Of a stretch of 64,000 bases of DNA, positions 33,198 to 43,554 are shown piece by piece. Each line of letters begins with the position of its first letter. Positions within the stretch are counted from its first letter, which is position 1. The stretch comes from Rickettsiaceae bacterium (GTDB lineage: Bacteria > Pseudomonadota > Alphaproteobacteria > Rickettsiales > Rickettsiaceae), in the NCBI GenBank assembly GCA_024236375.1, contig JACKKP010000003.1, positions 124,001-188,000 on the forward strand, read 5' to 3'. The notes beneath the pieces were generated by a model, which worked only from the letters and a program-made list of their open reading frames with translations, ran no database searches and was not told where the DNA came from. Made by a program: the position numbers and the translations under genes.

Positions 33198-36100
33198 TTA
33201 TAGCTGCTCCAAAAGCTGATTCACTTCTTTAAGCAAGTTACCTTGGTGTAATTTAGTGATATAAATCAGCTTATTATCTGGTTTTATTTTAGCATTTCGT
33301 GGATTTCTCTGGATAAATCTCATTACTGTTTCGTTTCTGTCAAAATTATCATTGAATTTGATTACAAAGCCTTCTTGACCACTATCTAAAGATTCAATTT
33401 TAAGCTCTGAGCATTTATTTCTGATTTCTACTACTTCGAGCAAATTAAGAAATTCACTTGGCAAGGCACCAAATCTATCTTCCATTTCAAGTTTGAAATT
33501 TTCTATATCGTTATTATCTTTTAACAGACCAGTTCTACGATAAATAGCGAGACGCAAAGATGAATCATCAATGTAGGTTTCTGGTATTAAGATTGGAATT
33601 TTTAGATTAATTTTTGGAGTAATTTCAAATTTATCTTGGCCCTCTTTTTTCAGTTCAGCGATGGCTTCATCTAGCATTTCTTGATAAAGCTCACTACCTA
33701 CTTCCCTAATATGTCCAGATTGTTCGTCACCAATTAAGTTACCAAAACCACGTAAATCCATATCATGCGATGCAATAGCAAAACCCGCGCCTAAAGTATT
33801 AAGATTTTGTAATATCTCAAGTCTGCGCGCTGAGTATTTACTAATTTTTGTTTTATTACTAAATACTAAATATGCATAACCCCGTTCTTTTCTTCTCCCT
33901 ACCCTTCCTCTTAATTGATAAATTTGGCTGAGTCCTAGCTTCTCTGCACCACTAACAATAATTGTATTAGCAATAGGAATATCTATTCCTGATTCTATTA
34001 TAGTAGTAGAAACTAATATATCGAACTTGGCATCACAAAATTCACTCATAATATTATCAATCACTGATGGGTTCATCCTACCATGAGCAATTTTATATTG
34101 TAATTCTGGTACAATGAGGTCAAGTTGTTGGGTGATCGCCTCAATATCTTTAATTTTAGGAGTAACAACAAAACTCAAACCACCTCTCTGTCTTTCACGC
34201 ATTAATGCATCTCTTATAATTACAGCATCATAAGGCAATATACGTGTACTGATAGATAGACGATCTACAGGTGGTGTGGTAATCAAGCTCAAATCTTTAA
34301 TTCCTACCATTGACATTTGTAAACTACGTGGAATTGGAGTTGCGGACAAGGCAAGTACATGAATACCTGATTTCAACTGTTTTAGTTTCTCTTTTTGTAA
34401 TACGCCAAAATGTTGCTCCTCATCAATAATAACCATTTTCAAATTCTTAAAATTGATGTTGTTTGCAAGTAAAGCATGAGTACCTATAATAATATTCACT
34501 TTACCAGCTACAATATCGGCCTTAATAACTCGCACTTGTGCAGGTTTAACTAATCTGGATATATGAGCAATTTTCAAATTAGTCCCAGCAAATCTAGTAA
34601 GAAAGTTGGTATAATGTTGTTTTGATAAAATGGTTGTAGGAGAAATAATGACCACCTGAGGAGTATCTTCATTTAAATCACTTGCTATCATGAAAGCAGC
34701 ACGCATCGCAACTTCAGTTTTGCCGAATCCTACATCTCCGCATATTAAACGATCCATTAAACGTCCAGAATTTAAATCTTCTTGAATATCATTAATTGCG
34801 GCTTGTTGATCTTGTGTTTCATTATAAGGGAAGCCTTGGCAAAATTTGTCATAAGCTGCTTTTTCAAAATGCACTTCTGCTACACGCATCAATTGTCGCT
34901 TAGCAGTAATTTGCATTAGTTGCTTTGCTATATCCATTATTTTGTTTTTAAGCTTAGCTTTACGCTTTTGCCATTCTACATAACCTAATTTATCAAGTGT
35001 AACATCATCTCCACCATATTTTTTTAATTGATTGATATTTTCAACAGGCAAATAGAAAATATCATCATTAGCATATAAAATTTTTATACAATCATGTGCG
35101 ATATTATCTACGTGCAAAGTTTCAATTTTATCAAATTGCCCAATTCCATGCTCTTTATGGACTATAAAATCTCCTGCTTTAATACTATCTAATTCGGTTA
35201 GAATATTAGTTAATTTTTGCTTAGAAGAAATACCAGGACGATGCTCTTGTTTGCCCAGCATGTCTATTTCTGCAATAAATAATATATCATGCGATATAAA
35301 ACTTTGACTTAGTGGGCAAATTAGTAAATTAATTCTTTTTTTCTGAGCGTCAGTTAGATATTTTATATCATACAAATTCTGATCATTTGCTAAGATATTT
35401 TTAAATTTATCACGCGATTTACTATTATAAAAACAAATCACTATATTTTTATCGTGGTAGCATGATGCTATGTAAGATATAAATTCTATATTTAACTTAT
35501 TAAGACTTCTGACTTCTGGACTAATATTGTGAACTATTTGATATTTAGCGTCCTCATATATTGATGAGGTAATATATAAGTTATGTTCATTTGTTAATAT
35601 TGATTCTAATCCATCAATATTTTGAATTAATTCAGGTTTTAATGCATAATAATAAGATTCTGGATCTAATTTATTTGCATCTAATCTTAGATTATAAGAT
35701 TCTTTATATAATTGTTCATATTCTTTGATTGCATATAAAGCTAAATCATCATAAATAATCACTGGTCTCTCTAAGTAATCATATAGATTAGACATATTCG
35801 AATAAAATAATGGCCCCAGATATTCATAACCATTATAACGCATTCCATGTATCACTGAATTATAAACAGAGCTAGTCAGGTGATTAACACCAAAATTAGC
35901 TGAAAATTTTCTTTTAAAATTATCTATAGTATTAAAATTAATAGGATATTCACTTGCCGGCGATAATATTATTTGTGTTACAATATCTGTGGTTGTTTGG
36001 CTGTAAGTATCATATTGACGTATATTTTCTATCATTCCCCAAGCACACGTTATCCTGTAACCTATTGAAGATATTACAATATCTAGATTTTCACCCCTCA

Positions 36101-36545
36101 CTGCAAATTCACCATTATCAATAGCAGTTGTTACTCTTCTAAAGCCATTATATGTCAAAAAATTTATAATTTGCTCAATATTAATTTGATCTTTTACCTG
36201 CAACTTCATTGTTGAATTTTTAAAAATTTCAACTGGTGGCAAATAATTAAGTAAATTACATATATTAGTTACTATTATCTGATGCTTATTTTGTGTACTA
36301 GCTAACTTACTTAAAACATTTGCTCTGTGAAATAAAACAGTACTATTTGGAGATATGCGATCATAAGGATTAGTATCGAAAGAGGGAAAATATAGGATAT
36401 TTTCAGAATTCTCGTAGGAAATTAACTGTTCGTGTGCTTCTATTGCTGCTTCTTCATTAGGATAACATAGAATAATATTATTTTCGTGTTTATATATTTG
36501 ATATGCCTCGTATGATTTGGCACAAATTGGTATATTAATTTTCAT
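33198..36545 (-). CDS. mfd: Transcription-repair coupling factor
   Basis: Mfd removes RNA polymerase stalled at DNA damage and recruits UvrA. The 1115-residue product has the UvrB-homology N-terminal region. The polymerase-interacting domain begins near GDFIVHKEHGIGQFDKIE. The RecG-like helicase has Walker A CGDVGFGKTEVAMRAAF near residue 600 and the DEEQHFG box, followed by RGRVGRRKERGYAYL and the C-terminal regulatory domain. Its start overlaps the sdhE stop by 4 bases. Confidence 0.97.
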   Translation of the reverse strand: MKINIPICAKSYEAYQIYKHENNIILCYPNEEAAIEAHEQLISYENSENILYFPSFDTNPYDRISPNSTVLFHRANVLSKLASTQNKHQIIVTNICNLLNYLPPVEIFKNSTMKLQVKDQINIEQIINFLTYNGFRRVTTAIDNGEFAVRGENLDIVISSIGYRITCAWGMIENIRQYDTYSQTTTDIVTQIILSPASEYPINFNTIDNFKRKFSANFGVNHLTSSVYNSVIHGMRYNGYEYLGPLFYSNMSNLYDYLERPVIIYDDLALYAIKEYEQLYKESYNLRLDANKLDPESYYYALKPELIQNIDGLESILTNEHNLYITSSIYEDAKYQIVHNISPEVRSLNKLNIEFISYIASCYHDKNIVICFYNSKSRDKFKNILANDQNLYDIKYLTDAQKKRINLLICPLSQSFISHDILFIAEIDMLGKQEHRPGISSKQKLTNILTELDSIKAGDFIVHKEHGIGQFDKIETLHVDNIAHDCIKILYANDDIFYLPVENINQLKKYGGDDVTLDKLGYVEWQKRKAKLKNKIMDIAKQLMQITAKRQLMRVAEVHFEKAAYDKFCQGFPYNETQDQQAAINDIQEDLNSGRLMDRLICGDVGFGKTEVAMRAAFMIASDLNEDTPQVVIISPTTILSKQHYTNFLTRFAGTNLKIAHISRLVKPAQVRVIKADIVAGKVNIIIGTHALLANNINFKNLKMVIIDEEQHFGVLQKEKLKQLKSGIHVLALSATPIPRSLQMSMVGIKDLSLITTPPVDRLSISTRILPYDAVIIRDALMRERQRGGLSFVVTPKIKDIEAITQQLDLIVPELQYKIAHGRMNPSVIDNIMSEFCDAKFDILVSTTIIESGIDIPIANTIIVSGAEKLGLSQIYQLRGRVGRRKERGYAYLVFSNKTKISKYSARRLEILQNLNTLGAGFAIASHDMDLRGFGNLIGDEQSGHIREVGSELYQEMLDEAIAELKKEGQDKFEITPKINLKIPILIPETYIDDSSLRLAIYRRTGLLKDNNDIENFKLEMEDRFGALPSEFLNLLEVVEIRNKCSELKIESLDSGQEGFVIKFNDNFDRNETVMRFIQRNPRNAKIKPDNKLIYITKLHQGNLLKEVNQLLEQL

Positions 36546-36805
36546 TTTATTGGTACAAATTTCAATAATTTCTGCATCAGATGAGTGTTATATTCCTGAG
36601 GCAGAGGAGTTTTGCCATTATACCAATCATAAATATCTGCATCAGATGCATCTAATATGTGTTGAAATTGTTTTAATTCTATTTCATCCATTGTGTCTAA
36701 ATATTTTTCTGCAAATTTTCTAAGTATAAGATCTGTTTCCTTACAGCCACGGTTTTGACTTTGATATAAATTTTTTTTTCTTAAAATTGACTGTAGATCT
36801 GTCAT
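36542..36805 (-). CDS. sdhE: SdhE-type FAD assembly factor
   Basis: SdhE helps attach FAD covalently to succinate dehydrogenase. The 87-residue product has the RGCKETDLIL block, with the conserved Arg-Gly and acidic residue, and ASDADIYDWYNGKTPLP in the second half, as in the DUF339 family. Adjacency to mfd with an ATGA overlap is common in alphaproteobacteria. The gene is divergent from dnaA. Confidence 0.85.
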   Translation of the reverse strand: MTDLQSILRKKNLYQSQNRGCKETDLILRKFAEKYLDTMDEIELKQFQHILDASDADIYDWYNGKTPLPQEYNTHLMQKLLKFVPIK

Positions 36806-36940
36806 ATATTATTGATATTGATTGAAAAGAAAATATATTATATTATCATCCCACGTGAAAGAACTATAAAATAATTTCTGTAAAAACTTTCAACCTATTA
36901 TAAAACATAGTTATCACTTGCATCAAGGAAGAAAACTAAT
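36806..36940. promoter_or_regulatory. AT-rich divergent region between sdhE and dnaA
   Basis: These 135 bases carry the promoters of two divergent transcripts. I looked for DnaA boxes (TTATCCACA-like) and saw no convincing match, so I do not call an origin here. AAGGAAG, about 9 bases before the dnaA ATG, is a reasonable ribosome binding site. Confidence 0.4.
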
Positions 36941-38329
36941 ATGACAATACAGCAGGAACAAATAATACAAGATATTAGGCAAATATGGGAAGCTGTAAAC
37001 AGTAATTTAGTAAAATATTATGGCCAAGATTTATATAAAAACTGGCTAGGTAAATTAGATTTCTTAGAATTGCAGAATAATAACCATGTTATTTTAGCTG
37101 CTCCAAGCGATTTTGTTAAAGATTGGATTAAATCAAATTATTTGAGTGTAATTTTTAATTTTTTTCATTCTTATGATCCTAATATAACTTATATAGATAT
37201 TATAACTCGTAAAACTGATAAACATTCTGAACAATTTAGAATTGAGCAGAATTTCAGTAAAGACAACCATTCTCAAAAACTTGAAAGTGAAAACAGCCTA
37301 AATACTGAATATTTAGATAAAAGATTTACTTTTGATAATTTTGTAGTAGGTCCTCCAAATCAACTCGCTTATGCAGCCGCTATGGCAGTAGCAGAATCCG
37401 ACTCAGCAGTGACAAAGTCTAATCCTTTATTTTTATATGGTGGAGTCGGCCTTGGAAAAACACATTTAATGCATGCAATTTCCTGGCATATTCACTTAAA
37501 GCGTCCTCAAAGAAAGGTATTGTATATATCTGCCGAGAAATTTATGTATCGTTTTATTAAAGCGCTACGTGATAAAGAAACCATGTCTTTTAAGGAAGAA
37601 TTTAGGTCTGTTGATGTGTTAATGATTGATGATATTCAATTTATTTGTGGAAAAGAAAATACGCAAGAAGAGTTTTTTCATACATTTAATGCAATTATTG
37701 ATAATAATAAGCAAATGGTAATCTCATGTGATAGATCTCCAAGCGATTTAGATAATATTGAAGAACGGATTAAATCAAGACTTGGTTGGGGATTAGTAGC
37801 AGATGTACATAGTACTACTTATGAACTAAGAGTAGGAATTCTAGAGCTGAAACTGGAAAAAATGAATGTACAAATACCAAGAGAAGTAATAGATTTTTTG
37901 GCATCGAAAATTACTTCTAATGTACGTGAACTAGAAGGTGCACTAAATAAAGTGATAGCACACTCAACTCTAATTGGACGTGAAGTTACACTGGAAAGCA
38001 CCCAAGAAATATTACGTGATTTACTGCGCTCTAATGAACGAATTGTAACCATCGAGGATATTCAGAAAAAAATATGTAGTAGGTATAATATCAAATTTAG
38101 TGATATGTTATCTTCTACAAGATTGCGCTCTATTGCTAGGCCTAGACAAATTGCGATGTACTTAGCAAAAAATCTTACATCTAAGAGTTTAGCAGATATT
38201 GGCTCAAAATTTTCTAAGAAAGATCATACAACTGTAATGCACGCAATCAAAACAGTGGAAAATTTGATGGCAGAAGATCCGGAGCTTCGAGAAGAAATTG
38301 CTATATTAATTAAAATACTACAAAATTAA
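36941..38329 (+). CDS. dnaA: Chromosomal replication initiator DnaA
   Basis: DnaA opens the replication origin in its ATP-bound form. The 462-residue product has the N-terminal DnaB-interaction domain and a variable linker. The AAA+ domain includes FVVGPPNQLAYAAA, Walker A GGVGLGKTHL near residue 165, and DDIQFI. The C-terminal box-binding helix-turn-helix carries the signature KDHTTVMHAIKTVE. dnaN follows directly on the same strand. Confidence 0.98.
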   Translation: MTIQQEQIIQDIRQIWEAVNSNLVKYYGQDLYKNWLGKLDFLELQNNNHVILAAPSDFVKDWIKSNYLSVIFNFFHSYDPNITYIDIITRKTDKHSEQFRIEQNFSKDNHSQKLESENSLNTEYLDKRFTFDNFVVGPPNQLAYAAAMAVAESDSAVTKSNPLFLYGGVGLGKTHLMHAISWHIHLKRPQRKVLYISAEKFMYRFIKALRDKETMSFKEEFRSVDVLMIDDIQFICGKENTQEEFFHTFNAIIDNNKQMVISCDRSPSDLDNIEERIKSRLGWGLVADVHSTTYELRVGILELKLEKMNVQIPREVIDFLASKITSNVRELEGALNKVIAHSTLIGREVTLESTQEILRDLLRSNERIVTIEDIQKKICSRYNIKFSDMLSSTRLRSIARPRQIAMYLAKNLTSKSLADIGSKFSKKDHTTVMHAIKTVENLMAEDPELREEIAILIKILQN

Positions 38330-38355
38330 ATTACACGTTATCTTTGGAGGAGCCA

Positions 38356-39495
38356 GTGTCCGATACATTAAATATCTTAATTAATACAAAAGAATTTGCA
38401 TATGCACTTCATTTCGCTGCATCTGTAGTAGAAAAAAGAAATGTTGTATCTGAGCTTAGTAATATCAAACTCAAAACCAAAGGATCCAAATTAGAAATTG
38501 GCGCAACAGATATGGATTTATATCTAAATCAAGAAATCGATGCCAAAATAATGTCAGAGGGTGAAACTACAATTTCTGCCCAATTACTAGCCGAAATTAT
38601 CCGTAAAATCCCTGATGAATATATAGAAATTTTTCAAAGTGATAATCTACAAGAACTTACTATCAAAGGAAGAAGCTGTAATTTTACACTTCTCACTTTA
38701 CCAGTGACCAACTTTCCAATTATGGAAGAAATGGAAGCTTCAAACCAGATAAAAGTTCCCTGCCAACAATTATTAAGAATTATTGAATCTACCAATTTTT
38801 CCATTTCTAATGATGAAACAAGATATAATCTAAATGGACTATATTTACATATCAAGCAAGGTAATTTATATAGTGCTTCTACTGATGGACATAGACTGTC
38901 TATTGCTGCAATCAAGGATATTTCATCTTCTGGAGAAATAGGAGTTATAATTCCTAAAAAAACCATTATAGAATTGAATAAGCTTATAAAAGATAGTAAA
39001 AATCTTAAATCTGATATTTCTATAGAATTTTCATCTACTAAAATTAGATTTGAATGTAATGATATAGTATTAGTGTCAAAATTAATTGATGGAAGTTTTC
39101 CAGATTATTCTGCTTTTATTCCACAAAATAATCATAATAAATTAATAATATCTACCAAGCAATTAGCTGAGTCTATAGAACGTATCGCAGTTATAACAGT
39201 AGAAAAGTTTAGAGCAATTAAATTTTTTATTACACCTCAGCAGTTAAAACTCAGCGCAACTGGCGAAGCAAGAGGCGTAGCAACAGAGTCTTTAGAATAC
39301 ACTGATGGAAAAGATTTTGCATATGAAGGAGATGATATTGCAATTGGTTTTAACCCTAAATATTGGAGTGATGTTTTATCTGCAATTCAAGAACAACATA
39401 TTCAAGTTTTTTTCAAAGACCCTACAGCACCAGTATTAATCAAATCCTATTCAGATCAATCCTGTGAGTTTGTAATTATGCCAGTCAAAATATAA
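38356..39495 (+). CDS. dnaN: DNA polymerase III beta sliding clamp
   Basis: DnaN is the ring clamp that holds polymerases on DNA. The frame is open from a TTG at 38344, but the GTG at 38356 is preceded by a perfect GGAGG at 38346-38350 five bases away, so I place the start at GTG. This gives 379 residues opening MSDTLNILINTKEFAYAL. Recognisable blocks are LLTLPVTNFPIM, YLHIKQGNLYSASTDGHRLS and the C-terminal EFVIMPVKI. It lies 26 bases after dnaA. Confidence 0.97.
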   Translation: MSDTLNILINTKEFAYALHFAASVVEKRNVVSELSNIKLKTKGSKLEIGATDMDLYLNQEIDAKIMSEGETTISAQLLAEIIRKIPDEYIEIFQSDNLQELTIKGRSCNFTLLTLPVTNFPIMEEMEASNQIKVPCQQLLRIIESTNFSISNDETRYNLNGLYLHIKQGNLYSASTDGHRLSIAAIKDISSSGEIGVIIPKKTIIELNKLIKDSKNLKSDISIEFSSTKIRFECNDIVLVSKLIDGSFPDYSAFIPQNNHNKLIISTKQLAESIERIAVITVEKFRAIKFFITPQQLKLSATGEARGVATESLEYTDGKDFAYEGDDIAIGFNPKYWSDVLSAIQEQHIQVFFKDPTAPVLIKSYSDQSCEFVIMPVKI

Positions 39496-39604
39496 TTTGA
39501 TTACTAATTACTACTTGCCAATTTTAGAGCAAACTTTTGTAATAGATAACCCATATTTTCTTTTAACAAAATCGTCTTTACTAAAGATTTATATGACTTA
39601 TATA

Positions 39605-40528
39605 TTATTGCTCGCCCAATAAAATAGGCTCTACTATAATATCATATATAGTATCTTTAGTGTCCTTATCACACAAACTCAATAATTCCTGCTGATTTTC
39701 TTCTAAAGATTGATATATTGTGTTCATAGTATGCTCTAGTACTGAAAGTAAATATTCTGTATATTCGATTCCTCCCAATTGTGATATATACCCTTTCAAA
39801 AAATATTTTGTGAAACCTATAATTTCTTCTGATTGCTTAGTAGTCACAAGAGAGTTATTAATAAATACTAAGGGTAAATGAGTAGTTTGAAATAATATGG
39901 TACTCAAATCTGAGTCTACACTAGATGGGTTATTTATACTGACATTGATTCCTTCATTATCTATCAAATATATTGATTTTCCATCATACAAAATATTATC
40001 ATCATGTAAATCATTATGAAGTAATTGTGTTTTCAACAACTTAAGATCATTAGTTGATAAGTCTATATTGCCTTTTTTGTGCATATAAGCTACCGTTTCT
40101 CCTAATTTAAAATAACAATTATTTAAATAACTAACATCAAGTTGATTCGTTAAATATTGATCAAATAACTCAGCAACAGACTGGCCAGGCGCTTTATACA
40201 TTAACTGATAACTTATTACATTTCCACTATTGTTATATGTAGCTATTACAATAGGTATAATCAGAAAATTTTTTAATTCTGCAAAATTTTGTTCTATCAA
40301 TTGTGCGACTTTAAAAATATTGCCGCTATCCTTATTAGTTATTTTGAGTATAAATGATGTATTGTGGTGAGTTAGTTCGTATAATTTTATAGCATCGTTG
40401 TAATTTTTATCTTCTGGGATAATTATTTCTCTTATGGTAAATTGATCTGATATAAAATTGCGTATAGAATTATAAATATATTCTATAGAATGTTCGGTGG
40501 GTAGTTCTGGAACAGCAAAGTACAACAT
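39605..40528 (-). CDS. Protein-kinase-like phosphotransferase (APH/choline-kinase type), substrate unknown
   Basis: I recognise the fold but not the gene. The 307-residue product has a possible ATP lysine in SFILKITN (Lys62), a catalytic loop HNDLHDDN at 171-178, and a metal-binding Asp190 in YLIDNEG. These match the HxD...N and D motifs of aminoglycoside phosphotransferase and choline/ethanolamine kinases. No signal peptide or membrane segment is seen. It stands alone, convergent with dnaN and 154 bases downstream of rbfA. Substrates could be a sugar, a lipid head-group precursor or a host small molecule. Confidence 0.7.
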   Translation of the reverse strand: MLYFAVPELPTEHSIEYIYNSIRNFISDQFTIREIIIPEDKNYNDAIKLYELTHHNTSFILKITNKDSGNIFKVAQLIEQNFAELKNFLIIPIVIATYNNSGNVISYQLMYKAPGQSVAELFDQYLTNQLDVSYLNNCYFKLGETVAYMHKKGNIDLSTNDLKLLKTQLLHNDLHDDNILYDGKSIYLIDNEGINVSINNPSSVDSDLSTILFQTTHLPLVFINNSLVTTKQSEEIIGFTKYFLKGYISQLGGIEYTEYLLSVLEHTMNTIYQSLEENQQELLSLCDKDTKDTIYDIIVEPILLGEQ

Positions 40529-40681
40529 TTATCAAAAATTTAAATTATGTTAATAATATCACTCTCTACAAGAAAATCAAACGCAAATTAACATTACAAT
40601 TCTCAATCATACTTACCCTGACACGGATAAGCTGAGTTATTTCTACTTTTCACATTTGTAGTGTATTCTGCAACGCCAAAT

Positions 40682-41089
40682 CTATTTACAATTTTTTTCT
40701 TTTTCCTGTGATTCTTGTTCCACCGCTTTCATGGTATCATAAAATTTATCGAAGAAAAAACGTATTTCTGGGGAATATCTCAAATTAATTTTTTTCGTTA
40801 CGTAATCACGAATTACGTATTTAGAATTGTCTAGGGCTGTTGCAATTTGTTCGTGTGCTATATTATTATTTCCAAAAGGTAAATAGAAACAATTTGCTAT
40901 TTTCAGGTCAGGACTGATATTAATCTTAGTGATAGTAATACTATAATTAGATAATAATGGGTCTAGTCTTCCACTTTTTTGCAAGCATTCTATTAGCACA
41001 TTATGTATTTCTTGAGAAATTTTTTGTTGCCTAGTAGTTTGCTCTTTTTCCCTAGTTTTTAATTTAAAGTTTTTGTTGTTCTTTAACAA
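40682..41089 (-). CDS. rbfA: Ribosome-binding factor A
   Basis: RbfA helps mature the 5' end of 16S rRNA in 30S particles. The KH-type core is seen in QKISQEIHNVLIECLQKSG, then ITKINISPDLKIANCFYLPF and LRYSPEIRFFFDKFYDTM. There is no ATG near the N-terminus. The frame offers TTG codons at 41095 and 41089, and the second has AGAGG nine bases upstream, so I place the start at 41089 (135 residues). Either start lies inside the end of infB. Confidence 0.92.
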   Translation of the reverse strand: MLKNNKNFKLKTREKEQTTRQQKISQEIHNVLIECLQKSGRLDPLLSNYSITITKINISPDLKIANCFYLPFGNNNIAHEQIATALDNSKYVIRDYVTKKINLRYSPEIRFFFDKFYDTMKAVEQESQEKEKNCK

Positions 41090-43496
41090 TTTCAAATACC
41101 TCTATTTGATCACGTAATTGTACATCATTGAAGTGTTCAAATGCTATACCACATTCATAGCCTTCTCTGACTTCTTTTACATCTTCTTTAAAACGTTTCA
41201 ATGTTTTTAATGCACCTTCGTGAATTACAATATTATCACGTAATAATCGAACTCCGGCTCCCCGTTTAATAACACCTTTGGTAACGTAACTACCAGCAAT
41301 TTTACCAATTTTAGTAATATTAAATACTTCTCTTACCTCAGCGGAACCAATATATACTTCTCTTATAATAGGAGACAACATACCACTCATAACTGCTTTT
41401 ACATCATCAATAACATCATAAATAATTGAATAATATCTGATATCCACTTTATTATCATTTGCTATTTGTGACACTGAACTATTAGCTCGCACGTTAAATC
41501 CTATGATAATTGCTCCTGAAGCTTGCGCTAACATGACATCTGACTCAGTAATTGCACCAACTGCATTATGCAATATTTTGACTTTTACTTCATTACTTTC
41601 TATTTTTTGTAGGCTAGTATTAATCGCCTCTATAGACCCGTGAGTGTCGCCCTTAATAATCAATGCTAATTGTTTAATCTTACTATTACCTGAAGCTTTC
41701 AAGAACATATCTTCTAGACTAGTTTTAGAAGCAGTAACTTTCAAGTTTTTTGCCTTCCTGACGCGGTAATCTATAATATCTCGAGCTTGTTTATCTGTAT
41801 GCACTACGTTGAATACATCGCCCGCATTAGGAGGCACATCAAAACCATATAATTCTACTGCTAATGAAGGACCAGCTGATTCAATAGTACGCCCCTTATC
41901 ATTGCAAATTCTCTTTATACGACCAAAGCTTTTGCCAGCAATGATTAAATCACTTTTTTTCAATATACCTTTTTGTACAATAACAGTAGTTATAACACCT
42001 TTATTTGGATCTACTTTGCTTTCAATGACAACTCCTGCAGCTTGAGCATTATAACTGGTTTTTAAATTTTGCATTTCAGCAAGTAGTAATATTGCTTCTT
42101 CTAATTTATCCAGATTAAGTTTTTGTTTTGCAGAAACACCTATTACCATTACATCACCCCCATATTCCTCTGGAAGCAAATTATGTGTAATAAGTTCATT
42201 TTTTACTCTTTCAATGTCTGCATCAGGCTTATCTATTTTATTAATTGCTACAATTACTGGTACTTCCGCAGCTTTAGCATGATTTATTGCTTCGATAGTT
42301 TGCGCCTTGATTCCATCATCCGCTGCTACTACTAACACTACTATATCAGTCACTTTGGCACCACGTGTACGCATTTCAGTAAAGGCTTCATGACCTGGTG
42401 TATCTATGAAAGTGATCATTTTTCCATCACCCATAGTCACCGTATAAGCTCCAATATGCTGAGTAATACCACCCGCTTCGTTAGAAACAACATCAGTTGA
42501 TTTTAATGCATCTAATAACGAAGTTTTACCATGATCAACGTGACCCATCACTGTGACTATTGGCGCACGTGGACCCAAATCTTGTAAATCCTCTTCAGAA
42601 TCAATTAGACTATTTTCAATATCTGACTCTTTGTATCTTTTAACTGTATGGCCAAAACTTGTAGCGATAATCTCTGCCGTATCCGCATCAATTGATTGAG
42701 TACTAGTTGCCATAACACCTAATTTCATCAATTCTCTTGTGACATCTGCTGCCCTTTCAGACATTCTATTTGCAAGCTCGCCGACAGTAATTACTTCAGG
42801 AAGTATTACTTCTCGATATATTTTTTCATTGCGATTCTGGTCATGAGAATTCTTTCTTTTTTCCTTTTCTTTTGCTCTTTTGATAGATGCTAATGAACGT
42901 GCGCGCCCTGGGATATCACTAGAATCTTCACTAAGCATATGCAAGATATCTGATTTTTTAAGCTTTTTTTGTTCTATTACTTTTGGCTTAACAACAACTA
43001 CTTTTTCTTCATCAGACTTAATTTCTTCCTTAACTGTAGATTGGATTTTTCTAGGGACCTCTTTTTTTGTATTTGAAATAACTGTTTCATCTGAAAATTT
43101 TATATCATCAGTTTTTGTTTGTATTTGTACTTCTAATTGCTTCTTACCTACATCTTCCTGATCAATAATTTTCTTAGAAGTCCTAGGCATATTTAATTGT
43201 GCTATTTTAGATAAAGTACTAACTTCGTGTTCATCCTCATTTGCTTCTTTTTGACGTTGTAACGCCTGGAGACGTCTATTAGTATTGTCGCTATCTATCT
43301 CAAGTTTCTTGTGGCCCGCATTATGATTTAAAGTAAGCTTGACATTTGATGCAGCCTTTCCTTTATTAACTTCTACTACTACGCCGGAATTTTTATTAGC
43401 TGACAAAATAGAGCGTAATGATCCAGTACCCAGACTTAATTTAGGCGCTCCAAGAGTCAATTTCTTTGTTTTATTCTCATTTTCCTGGTCAGTCAT
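41064..43496 (-). CDS. infB: Translation initiation factor IF-2
   Basis: IF-2 brings initiator tRNA to the ribosome using GTP. The 810-residue product has a charged, low-complexity N-terminal region. The IF2-N domain (VGELANRMSERAADVTRELM) follows, then the G domain with GHVDHGKTSLLD near residue 317, FIDTPGHEAF and NKIDKP, and then the beta-barrel domains ending in the fMet-tRNA-binding domain. It is part of rimP-nusA-infB-rbfA; the small ylxR gene often between nusA and infB is absent. Confidence 0.98.
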   Translation of the reverse strand: MTDQENENKTKKLTLGAPKLSLGTGSLRSILSANKNSGVVVEVNKGKAASNVKLTLNHNAGHKKLEIDSDNTNRRLQALQRQKEANEDEHEVSTLSKIAQLNMPRTSKKIIDQEDVGKKQLEVQIQTKTDDIKFSDETVISNTKKEVPRKIQSTVKEEIKSDEEKVVVVKPKVIEQKKLKKSDILHMLSEDSSDIPGRARSLASIKRAKEKEKRKNSHDQNRNEKIYREVILPEVITVGELANRMSERAADVTRELMKLGVMATSTQSIDADTAEIIATSFGHTVKRYKESDIENSLIDSEEDLQDLGPRAPIVTVMGHVDHGKTSLLDALKSTDVVSNEAGGITQHIGAYTVTMGDGKMITFIDTPGHEAFTEMRTRGAKVTDIVVLVVAADDGIKAQTIEAINHAKAAEVPVIVAINKIDKPDADIERVKNELITHNLLPEEYGGDVMVIGVSAKQKLNLDKLEEAILLLAEMQNLKTSYNAQAAGVVIESKVDPNKGVITTVIVQKGILKKSDLIIAGKSFGRIKRICNDKGRTIESAGPSLAVELYGFDVPPNAGDVFNVVHTDKQARDIIDYRVRKAKNLKVTASKTSLEDMFLKASGNSKIKQLALIIKGDTHGSIEAINTSLQKIESNEVKVKILHNAVGAITESDVMLAQASGAIIIGFNVRANSSVSQIANDNKVDIRYYSIIYDVIDDVKAVMSGMLSPIIREVYIGSAEVREVFNITKIGKIAGSYVTKGVIKRGAGVRLLRDNIVIHEGALKTLKRFKEDVKEVREGYECGIAFEHFNDVQLRDQIEVFEIVKEQQKL

Positions 43497-43554
43497 TCAC
43501 TCTACTTGTTTTTAGTTAATTCAATTAATAATTGTAAGTTAATTAGAGATATCA

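Noticed and set aside
36806..36940. Replication origin upstream of dnaA
   Set aside because: AT-rich, but no cluster of DnaA boxes could be seen by eye, and in Rickettsiales the origin is often not at dnaA.
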